Shown: in pieces, positions 29,373 to 37,055 of the stretch
Layout: the number at the start of each line of letters is the position of its first letter
How positions within the stretch are numbered: position 1 is the stretch's first letter
Assembly: GCF_047470865.1 (NCBI RefSeq)
Contig: NZ_JAZDRH010000027.1
Span: 1 to 44,084, forward strand
DNA from: JAZDRH01 sp047470865
GTDB taxonomy: Bacteria; Pseudomonadota; Gammaproteobacteria; Pseudomonadales; Pseudomonadaceae
DNA: 44,084 bases
Direction of reading: 5' to 3'
The notes under the pieces: model-generated
What the model was told of the DNA's origin: nothing
Databases searched by the model: none
Seen by the model: the letters and a program-made list of their open reading frames with translations, nothing else
Position numbers and translations under genes: made by a program

Positions 29373-29966
29373 ATGAAAAAGTGGGTCTTGGTACTGGTTT
29401 TGGCATTGGCTTTGGTTGCTGCATGGGGAGTTCAAAGCTTTAACCAAATCCAAGAATTAGATGAGCACGTTCAAGCGCAAGCCTCTGAAATATTAAACCA
29501 ATACCAACGCCGTGCAGATTTAATTCCTAACTTGGTAAAAACAGTGCAAGGTTCTGCCAACTTTGAAAGTAAAGTGTTAACAGAAGTCACTGAGTTACGC
29601 GGCCAAATTGGGCGCTTAAATATTAATGCTGCCGACTTAAATGATGCCCAAAAACTGCAGGCATTTAATCAAGCGCAAAGCCAACTGGGTGGTGCTATAT
29701 CACGCTTATTAGCGGTTGCTGAAAGCTATCCTGATGTAAAAAGTACACAAGCCTTTGCTGATTTAATGGTGCAATTAGAAGGCACAGAAAACCGTATTGC
29801 TACAGCGCGTGGACGCTATATCCAAAGTGTTCAACGCTATAATAGCTATATTCGAAAAGTCCCAGCGAGTTGGGTAGCAGGCTATGCTGGCGCTGAGATT
29901 AAACCTAATTTTTCAGTAGAAAATTCAGCAGAATTAAGTAAGGCGCCTTCCATTGAATTTAATTAA
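29373..29966 (+). CDS. lemA: LemA family protein
   Basis: This 197-residue protein has one N-terminal helix (WVLVLVLALALVAAWGV) and an alpha-helical LemA domain. Family motifs present are YQRRADLIPNLVKTVQGSANFE, RLLAVAESYPDVKSTQAFADLMVQLEGTENRIA and, near the end, RYNSYIRKVPASWVAG. LemA proteins are membrane-anchored helical proteins with unclear function, frequently next to TPM-domain genes, as here. The start at 29373 is set by AAGAGG 8 bases upstream; an earlier in-frame ATG at 29331 lies within the previous gene. It overlaps the following gene by 14 bases. Confidence 0.92.
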   Translation: MKKWVLVLVLALALVAAWGVQSFNQIQELDEHVQAQASEILNQYQRRADLIPNLVKTVQGSANFESKVLTEVTELRGQIGRLNINAADLNDAQKLQAFNQAQSQLGGAISRLLAVAESYPDVKSTQAFADLMVQLEGTENRIATARGRYIQSVQRYNSYIRKVPASWVAGYAGAEIKPNFSVENSAELSKAPSIEFN

Positions 29967-31227
29967 GCACTGGAAACTTTCAGGGTTACTACAGCGCTGG
30001 GTATTCTTTTTTTGCCTAATAGGTTTAATACCCAGTTTAGGCTTCGCTCAGGTTGTTATCCCGCAGCTAAGTACGAGTTGGGTGGTTGATTCAGCGGGGC
30101 TGTTAACCGCTCAGCAAAATACAAAACTAGACAAGATACTGCTTGATTTTGAGCATTCAACTAATTTGCAACGACCGCAAATGGCGGTGTTTATTGTGCC
30201 AAGCTTAGAAGGTGAAAGTATCGAAAGCCTTGCATTACGCACATTTGAAAAATGGCAGTTAGGGCAGAAAGGGATTGATAATGGTGTTTTACTGCTGATT
30301 TCGGTTAATGATAAGCGCATGCGTTTCGAAGTTGGATATGGACTTGAAGGCGTATTAACTGACTTACAAACACGACATATTTTAGATCAACAGTTAGCGC
30401 CTGCTTTTCGCAAAGGTAATTATTATCAAGGTATTGAGCAAACATTAGAAGCGGCTATTGCGCAAATAAAAAATCCACAAAATATGAGCGACATTGCATC
30501 AAATAGCTCCGGGAGGCCAACAAAAGAGCAAGGGCGAAGCTGGGGGGATATTGCTTTTTTTGTGGTTTTTTTTGCTATTGCAGCCGGTGTGATAGGCGTC
30601 TTTTTATATACTCTGTTTAATACTTTATGTAGGTTTTTCTTTTCAAGTTTTTCATTGCTTTGGTTATCGAACAGACGTATACAGCGTATGTCAGAAGCCA
30701 AATTGGAGCAAAGCCTGGTTCTGGTTTTTAACCTATTAAGTTCAACAAAGAATTTTCCATTTGATAAAAAGCAAAAGCCTGCAAAAACACGAACGGGAGC
30801 TAAACCAGCTTCGTTTAAAAAAGATACTGCAGACTTGTTAATGCGTTTTGCCCAGCATAAAAGTAGTGCTACTAATCTGTATCTTTTTTTATGCATGGGG
30901 TTGAGAGGGGTTCTTACCGTAGCAAGCTTTATCCCCTTTTTGCTAACGGATTCTATACTTATAGGTGTTTTAGGTTTTTTGGCGGTTAGTTTTGTTATTT
31001 TTAGTTTGCGTGCGTTACTTGAGCGCCATATTACAAGTTGGAATTTTTCTTTTACAGAACAAGACCGAAAACTCTATAGATATGTGTTGTTTTTAGTACA
31101 GCTTAAGGCAAGTTCAGGCTCAGGATCCTCAGGTGGCGGGTTTTCTAGCAGCAGTTCCTCTAGTAGTTCAGGGCGTAGTGGTGGTGGCGGAAGCAGCGGT
31201 GGCGGTGGCTCCTCTAGTAGCTGGTAA
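29953..31227 (+). CDS. TPM-domain membrane protein with Gly/Ser-rich tail
   Basis: This 424-residue protein has a signal peptide ending near residue 32 (LGFA-QVV) and a TPM (TLP18.3/Psb32/MOLO-1) domain at about 40-165. Conserved motifs are VVDSAGLLTAQQ, EKWQLGQKGIDNGVLLLISVNDKRMRFEVGYGLEG. Hydrophobic segments at about 200-230 and 310-350 follow, then a Gly/Ser tail at about 385-424 ending in SSSSW, a common feature of these proteins. Some plant members act as phosphatases; the bacterial role is unsettled. Translation probably starts at TTG 29953, inside the end of lemA, with AAGG upstream. Confidence 0.87.
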   Translation: MNLIKHWKLSGLLQRWVFFFCLIGLIPSLGFAQVVIPQLSTSWVVDSAGLLTAQQNTKLDKILLDFEHSTNLQRPQMAVFIVPSLEGESIESLALRTFEKWQLGQKGIDNGVLLLISVNDKRMRFEVGYGLEGVLTDLQTRHILDQQLAPAFRKGNYYQGIEQTLEAAIAQIKNPQNMSDIASNSSGRPTKEQGRSWGDIAFFVVFFAIAAGVIGVFLYTLFNTLCRFFFSSFSLLWLSNRRIQRMSEAKLEQSLVLVFNLLSSTKNFPFDKKQKPAKTRTGAKPASFKKDTADLLMRFAQHKSSATNLYLFLCMGLRGVLTVASFIPFLLTDSILIGVLGFLAVSFVIFSLRALLERHITSWNFSFTEQDRKLYRYVLFLVQLKASSGSGSSGGGFSSSSSSSSSGRSGGGGSSGGGGSSSSW

Positions 31228-31245
31228 TATTTAAGGATGAAAGTA

Positions 31246-31902
31246 ATGCAACAACACTTAAGGCTTTTATGCATAGTGATGTGCTTCTGCTTGCCAGTTT
31301 GGGCAAATGCAACTGACAAGCTCTTTGGATATAAGGCAATAGCAGAGCAAATACTTGCTGTCTGGCATAGCTTCGCCATTGTATGTGCGCTTTTTATTAT
31401 TTATCAAATCAGTCTAGGTAAACCGCAGGCTTCTTCATTGTTACGTTTAAATAAACAGTCTATTGATGCGCTGGTGCCTCAAGTGCTACTGATTAAATGC
31501 AAAAGCGCATTTTGGCTGTTAGAGGGCAATGTGCGTAGTTATCGGCTAGATTTGGCAAGCCAGCTGCCTGAAATCTCAACCGAAGATGCCATGCTTGAAT
31601 ATGCACGTGATTTCTTACAAGGTTTTAACGCTAAACGAAACCTCATGCTGAATATACTGTTATTGTTGCTTGAACGCACATGGTTGGTAGTCAGTTTTTT
31701 TACACTAATGGGGCTAATTCAATTTGGTTGGTACGGCATTGCGCTGGGGCTTATTGTCGCTGCCAGCGTATTTTATGGCGTTTCCCGTTTGCTAAACCAA
31801 CAGATTAAACAATGGGCGTTTCATCTATCAGCCGAAGATAAAGCCGTTAAAACACTGCTGTTTAGCAGTCAACGAGCAGCGTCAAAACGATCTAGAAAAT
31901 AG
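31246..31902 (+). CDS. Hypothetical exported/membrane protein of the LemA-TPM cluster
   Basis: This protein of about 218 residues is not recognised. A signal-peptide-like start (CIVMCFCLPVWANA) is followed by a helix at about 38-55, a soluble segment, and a hydrophobic hairpin at about 140-185. The C-terminus is basic (SQRAASKRSRK). The ATG at 31246 is chosen because AAGGA lies 8 bases upstream; the ATG at 31237 directly abuts that sequence. It lies 18 bases downstream of the TPM gene, so it is probably the last gene of that operon. Its second half vaguely parallels the membrane part of the TPM protein. Confidence 0.7.
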   Translation: MQQHLRLLCIVMCFCLPVWANATDKLFGYKAIAEQILAVWHSFAIVCALFIIYQISLGKPQASSLLRLNKQSIDALVPQVLLIKCKSAFWLLEGNVRSYRLDLASQLPEISTEDAMLEYARDFLQGFNAKRNLMLNILLLLLERTWLVVSFFTLMGLIQFGWYGIALGLIVAASVFYGVSRLLNQQIKQWAFHLSAEDKAVKTLLFSSQRAASKRSRK

Positions 31903-31926
31903 CAATTAGTGGCATTATGGATCTGT

Positions 31927-32526
31927 CTATTTGGTAAGCACATTGCCTTTGCTGTCTTTAACAAATAACTGATCAGTGCTTTCAAATTGTTCTAATACAG
32001 CTGCGCAATTGCGATAGGTTTGCTTTATGAGTTTTTGCTTGTCAGCAATATAAAAGCGACAATGCCAAAAGTTTTCTTGAGCCCTAGGTTTTGTTGCATT
32101 AGGAGGCGTTAGTGTTTCTACGGAATACTCTAGACTGGTTGTAGCAGGAGTATTCTCACGAAAAAAGACAAGCTGTGTGCCCTGCAGTAGAGCATCTGAT
32201 TTGCCATTAAAAGTAGCAGTAATAAACCAATAGGTTTTATTGTTTCTATTGAAGCTATTTATCTCGACTTTATCAACATGTTTAATGTTGAACTGCTCAA
32301 TTAATTCGGTTGTTATTGGGTTTTTTTTATTATTTATTGCTTCATCTAAATTTTTGCTAATTATATTCATTGTAGAATATGTGTGGCTTGTTATTGCCAA
32401 CCCTCTATAGTCACAGAAGAAAGTATTATATATAAATAAAAATACTAAAATAATGAGAATACAAGGAATAATAAATCCATAGATTAATACTTTAGGTCTT
32501 ATTTTTAACAGGTTGTTTAATTGCAT
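31927..32526 (-). CDS. Hypothetical N-terminally anchored protein, 199 aa
   Basis: Not recognised. One strong N-terminal helix (about residues 13-33, LIYGFIIPCILIILVFLFIY) is followed by a mainly polar domain with several aromatic and three cysteine residues. The reading frame is AT-rich, especially in its first half. It starts 15 bases after the end of the truncated RTX-transporter gene on the same strand. It may be a leftover from the same accessory locus, or an immunity-type or partner protein; this is inference from position only. Confidence 0.55.
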   Translation of the reverse strand: MQLNNLLKIRPKVLIYGFIIPCILIILVFLFIYNTFFCDYRGLAITSHTYSTMNIISKNLDEAINNKKNPITTELIEQFNIKHVDKVEINSFNRNNKTYWFITATFNGKSDALLQGTQLVFFRENTPATTSLEYSVETLTPPNATKPRAQENFWHCRFYIADKQKLIKQTYRNCAAVLEQFESTDQLFVKDSKGNVLTK

Positions 32527-32541
32527 AGTTAGGGCTCATGA

Positions 32542-33129
32542 TTAATTTGGGAGATCATTTGCAATCACATCTAATGTTGAAAAACTACGATGAACTAATA
32601 CTTTATCCATCACTACTTGAAAGAATAATGGTGTTATTAATGCAAATATCTGTATCACAACAGAAATTAACATCACCTCACCAATAATCTTTCTATATTT
32701 AACTAATGAAGGGATAAACCATGTAAAATCAAACTTAGCGAGTTGCCCTAATATAGAAGCACGAGAGGAAACACAAATTAAAGTTCCTGAGTATTTTTTA
32801 GCAAATTCTTCTTTTTCCAGAACTAAAGGTTTATTTAAAGTCAGGTCTTGAATTAAAAAACGATCGCCGTCCACTTTGGCTAAAATAAAATGCTCACCAT
32901 CCTCGCGCCAAACTACCGCAGGTAGTGAAACCATATCTAAGCGTTCAATATCTTTTTTAACTACTTTGGCTTTAAGTTCTAAATACTTAGCGGCTAATAA
33001 CCATGTATTTAAATTGAGATCTAGTTCACCTTCTTCTATAAAACGGTGAGTTATATCGGCCGCATCAACAGAGACGCCATGGTAGTGGGCAATGATAGAT
33101 AAAGCATGGAGAGAAGTGCTGGGATTCAT
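32542..33129 (-). pseudogene. Truncated RTX (HlyB/LapB-type) ABC exporter gene
   Basis: About 195 residues match the N-terminal part of type I secretion ABC exporters. A C39-like domain (STSLHALSIIAHYHGVSV) lacks the catalytic cysteine, as in HlyB/LapB. Then LPAVVWREDGEHFILAKVDGD, and the start of the membrane domain ITPLFFQVVMDKVLVHRSFSTLDVIA, are clear. The frame then ends after five more residues. The remaining membrane domain and the whole ATPase (about 500 residues) are absent, so it cannot transport. The frame extends upstream to TTG 33174; ATG 33129 fits the family start better, but neither has a clear Shine-Dalgarno. It is divergent from the RTX genes. Confidence 0.85.
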
Positions 33130-33255
33130 AGTTATAAATAGTTGAGTTAAGTCATTTTTAGTATAAGCGTGCAACTTGATTTTAGCGCATGTTCAGCTAA
33201 TGTACAGTTTTATTGGTGGTCATCTTTCTAAGAAATAAACTTTAAAAGGTAAAAT

Positions 33256-33894
33256 ATGAATAAATTATATAATTATATAATTATATCTGCTGCTGTTGCG
33301 ATAACTGCTTATATTTTTTTCCCCGATAGTAGATTTAGTGATGATGTTAATATTTGGGATAAATATAAAGAAAAATGTATTTCAGGGAATGAAAATGATG
33401 TTTATAAAGAACTCATGGCTTACTATATAGATGATTTTTTTATATATTATAAAAGTAAGGTACACCTGTCGTTAGATCGGAAGTTCTGTGATGGTCGGAA
33501 GGAATGTAGAGTTTTTACGGTTATCGAATCTAAAGAAAACCAGCTGAAAAGTTATCTAGAAAACTCTAAAGAAAGAATAAATGATAAATTCTTCGATGAT
33601 TTTTTTGTTGAGATTCAAAGAAATAGTATAAATAAAGAGGATTTTAATATATCTAATAATAAATACTCGTATTTAGTTGGGGGCGGTAGGGAAATAGTTT
33701 TTTTAAAAGATTGCTGCTCAATTATTGATAGAAATTCTTTATCTGATATAAGAAAAGATATATTTAAATATGAAGGTAGTAATAAGTTTTTATATATAAA
33801 ATACTATTACAATGAGGGTGATGTGTTTCCCGATAAAAAAACATTTATGAAAGAAGATACAGTGATACCTTTGAATCTATGTAAGGAGATATGA
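33256..33894 (+). CDS. Hypothetical anchored protein upstream of RTX gene, 212 aa
   Basis: Not recognised. A short N-terminal helix (about residues 7-22) is followed by a charged, Lys/Asp/Tyr-rich domain with several cysteines (e.g. CDGRKECRVF, FLKDCCSIID). No lipobox is present. It is very AT-rich compared with the core genes around the locus, which suggests horizontal transfer. The ATG has AAGG upstream. The stop is 1 base before the start of the RTX gene, whose AAGGAG lies inside this gene, so the two are translationally coupled. In Neisseria the self-processing RTX protein FrpC is preceded by its partner FrpD; this gene occupies that place but I see no sequence kinship. Confidence 0.65.
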   Translation: MNKLYNYIIISAAVAITAYIFFPDSRFSDDVNIWDKYKEKCISGNENDVYKELMAYYIDDFFIYYKSKVHLSLDRKFCDGRKECRVFTVIESKENQLKSYLENSKERINDKFFDDFFVEIQRNSINKEDFNISNNKYSYLVGGGREIVFLKDCCSIIDRNSLSDIRKDIFKYEGSNKFLYIKYYYNEGDVFPDKKTFMKEDTVIPLNLCKEI

Positions 33895-33895
33895 A

Positions 33896-36683
33896 ATGGT
33901 TTGCACGAGTTTTAATGAATCTGAATATAAAAAAGTCAAAGAAATTCTTGATATGTACTTTGACGGAGAAAATAGAGTAATAGATGCTAGAGATTATATG
34001 GAAAATGGTGCAGGTCGCTTTGTCGATCCTAGTTCATTTAAAGCTGTTAGGGATTTTTTATATGGTGGACTTACTAAAAGTGAAAAAGAAGAGTATAGCG
34101 GAACTGATTTTAAAAAAGTTACTAATTATAAACTTCCTGCGGGGGAGTATACTTTTAAGCAGATTTTGGAAAGTGCTGGAGTGAAAACTAAGCCAATGCC
34201 TGAACTAGGGCTGTCTCAGTATGATTTTGATGATGGTAAAGGAGACTATATTTCTAGAGCTTTTATCGAAGGTTCAACAAGCTTCACATTAAGCGAAGAT
34301 ACAATTTTCTATGTTCATGCGAATGGACGAAGAGAGGTCAAAGCTAGAGTTATTCCTAGAGATCGAAATTTTGACTTTCAATCTCATGATAAAGATGCAG
34401 ATAGGCTTAATAAGGCTTTAGAAGCCTTACTTGATCCTAATAAAAAAGGTCATACAGTAAATTTTGAGTATATTAATGAAAATGAAATACCTTTTAAAAC
34501 ATATACTTCAAGAAATTTTATGGAAGTTATAAATAAAAGAAAAAAATATTATGATGACGAGAAAGGTAGATCATTACTTTTTGCTGAACACTATGCAGAG
34601 TTAAAATTTTATTTGGATAAATATATAAAAGATAATAACTTAGATAGTGATGAAGCTAAATATATTTTAGAGCTTATAAGAGCTGAGCCACTAGCTGCAC
34701 CTTTAGCTGTTGGTTCTGAAACTGTATGCAATTCTGTTCGCGACAAATTTAGTGATGCTCAGAATTTCACGCCACGCCGCGACCCACTAACATTAGATTT
34801 AAATAATAATGGGATTGAAACACTTGCTTTAGATAAAGGCGTTATTTTTGACTTTAATGGCGATGGCATTAAAACAGGGACAGGTTGGATTGCGCCAAGC
34901 GACGGCTTTTTAGTTCTAGATAAAGATGGTAATGGCACTATTGATAATGGTAATGAATTATTTGGTGTAGATACTATTAAGTCGGATGGTACTAAAGCTG
35001 TTGATGGTTTTGATGCCTTACGTGATTTAGATTCTAATGGTGATGGCGTCTTTGATCGTAATGATGAGATGTTCTCTAAAGTTAAAGTTTGGCAGGATTT
35101 AAACAGTGACGGTATTAGCCAAGCTAATGAACTCAAAACATTAGATGAATTAGGCATTGTCGGTATTAATTTAGATGCCACTAAAACCAATATTGACTCT
35201 AATGGCAATATTATTAGTGCTATTGGTACATTTATACGGGAAGATGGTAGTATAGGCGAAGCCAATGCAAACCAAAGCGTGGTTGCTAACTTAGATTTAA
35301 CAGATAATCCATTTTATCGTGAGTTTACTGATAAGATAGCATTAGATGAACATAGTAAATCTCTACCTGATTTGAAAGGTTCTGGTGCTGTTCGTGACTT
35401 ACGTGAAGCTACAATGCTTAATCAAAATTTAAAACAGATTTTGACTGAATATGCAGCAGCGAACACTCGTGGTCAGCAATTATCTTTAGTTGATACTATG
35501 ATTGCTGAGTGGTCTGCTCCTGCGAAGTTTGAAACTTTTGATAAAAAATATCTAAATTAACTATTGATGGTAAATCTTTAGAGTTTAAATTTTCTTGGGA
35601 AGTAAATGGCACTCAACCTACAGAATCGGATTTAAAAACAAAACAGTTTTTTGAGCAATTATCTGCTTTAGAAACGTTCAATTCTAAAAATTTTATAGCA
35701 TATACATGGGTAACTGATAAAGATGGACAGCCATTACTCAGTATTAAAGTAGGCGCTATTGAAAATTTAGTTAAAATTGACAAATCTACTGCTATCCTCA
35801 CTGAAAAAGATATTGCATTCAACTGGGGGCAAAAAGACTTTTTAACTCAGTCATATCAAGCGCTTAAAAACTCTGTGTATGATGGTCTATTACTAACAAC
35901 ACGCCTAAAAATGTATGTTGACTCAATCGAAACTGTAATTGACCCAAAAACCAATACTGCGTTGGCCGGTTTTAAAGAGTTTAACGCCACATTTGAGTCT
36001 CAATTTAGAAGCCAGCCAGTAGAAGCTATTAAAGATATATTAGACCTAGACCGTGTTTTAGGAACAATACTTAATGCATTAGGCTCACAACACCTCACTC
36101 TTCTCCAAACATGGCTCACTTCTTCTGCTGGAACACCTATTTACGATCAGTTAGTTAAAGCAGCAAAAGACTTTAACTACGATCTTTCGACCTCAGGTAC
36201 TGGCTCTTCTGGCAATGATTTACTGGTTAGCACAAAAGAAGGTGATATTTTATCCGGAGGCGCGGGTAATGACCTGATCTTAGGTGGTGATGGCGATGAT
36301 TTTATCCGTGGTGGCGCAGGTAATGACACGCTTTACGGTGGTAAAGGTAACGATACTTACTTCTTTGAATTAGGTGGTGGTAACGACACCATTATTGAAA
36401 CCCATGGTGATACAGGCACTGATACTTTACTTTTTGGTGAAGGTATCAGCATTGGTGACATTACTATTGCGAAGGAAGGCAACAATCTTATTTTAAGCCT
36501 AAGTAATGGTCGTGATAGTGTCACCATTTAGAGGGTATGGCTGGTAATGACACTCTCATTGCAGGCGATGGTAACGATATTCTTGATGGCGGTACAGGTG
36601 ACGATATCCTGATAGGAGGACGTGGTAATGACACCTATATTGTAGATAGCGTAGGCGATCAGGTTATCGAAAAAGCAGGAGAG
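33896..36683 (+). pseudogene. RTX calcium-binding protein with FrpC-like self-processing module, frame-disrupted and truncated
   Basis: The first open segment (33896-35560, 554 residues) has an unrecognised N-terminal region (1-295). A FrpC/ApxIV-type self-processing module follows, starting at D296-P297 (RRDPLTLDLNNNGIET), with EF-hand-like calcium loops (DKDGNGTIDNGNELFG, DLDSNGDGVFDRND, DLNSDGISQANEL). The frame breaks at a run of six A at 35543-35548. Coding continues in the -1 frame (from about 35545) to a stop at 36529-36531, with RTX nonapeptides such as GGAGNDLILGGDGDDF. A second break leads to another frame with GNDTLIAGDGNDILDGGTGDD. Homology stops near 36683. Such proteins are exported by type I secretion and fold in external calcium. 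Sequencing error at the first break cannot be excluded. Confidence 0.8.
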
Positions 36684-36761
36684 GTTGCATTTCCAGTGCG
36701 CAGCTCGCTGGGGCGCCATTTCTCAGCTTTAATATCCCCAAATATACATTAAAACCCTTAT

Positions 36762-36786
36762 AAATACTCGCTTAGGCGGGTATTTT
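36762..36786 (+). terminator. Terminator downstream of RTX remnant
   Basis: Ten-base arms AAATACTCGC and GCGGGTATTT (one T-G pair) with a 4-base loop end in TTTT. It may be the original terminator of the locus. Confidence 0.8.
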
Positions 36787-37021
36787 GGCTTTCACATGCC
36801 CATACATAACCAATGCAGTGGTTATTTTTCATTGATTTGCGCATTTATTGTCATAGCGAAGAATCTATACAGGATAAAAAATATGTAAGTTACAGATAAA
36901 GTATAGAGTGTGTTTAGATATATGGGGAAGGTCACGATAGTTATAAGAACAATCGACTTAGGATATTGAGTATGTTCAGTGCAGATTGAGGTTTTATTGC
37001 GTCATTATTTTTAAAGTAATG

Positions 37022-37050
37022 TTAGCTGGCAAACTTTGCTTGCCAGCTAA
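37022..37050 (-). terminator. Terminator of the Sel1-repeat gene
   Basis: A perfect 11-bp inverted repeat (TTAGCTGGCAA / TTGCCAGCTAA) with a 7-base loop lies 5 bases after the stop codon of the minus-strand gene. Confidence 0.85.
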
Positions 37051-37055
37051 TTTTA

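Larger units (their letters stand above)
36684..37055. other. Intergenic stretch after the RTX remnant
   Basis: After the RTX homology ends there is a short GC-richer piece (about 36684-36720) unlike the RTX gene. A plus-strand terminator and about 230 bases of AT-rich sequence without a coding frame follow, then the terminator of the Sel1 gene. I see no transposase fragment or inverted repeats that would identify what cut off the RTX gene. Confidence 0.5.

Noticed and set aside
30426..30896. A 156-codon minus-strand frame inside the TPM gene
   Set aside because: Opposite-strand shadow with no start signals; the plus-strand frame has the conserved TPM domain and is coupled to lemA.
31110..31224. 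Possible CRISPR or minisatellite at the repetitive GGT/AGC stretch
   Set aside because: It encodes the Gly/Ser tail typical of TPM-domain proteins; there are no regular repeats and spacers.
34759..35265. A 168-codon open frame on the minus strand opposite the RTX gene
   Set aside because: It is a shadow of the calcium-loop repeats: Asp/Asn/Gly-rich codons read backwards give Ser/Leu/Pro-rich nonsense. It has no ribosome binding site and no family match.
35540..35560. Programmed -1 frameshifting at the six-A run of the RTX gene
   Set aside because: The context T AAA AAA does not match the usual X XXY YYZ slippery form, no clear stimulatory hairpin follows, and the gene is also broken further on, so an indel is simpler.
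36537..36752. Separate small RTX gene starting at ATG 36537
   Set aside because: It is the continuation of the broken RTX gene in a third frame, without its own Shine-Dalgarno, and its C-terminus is unrelated sequence after the truncation.
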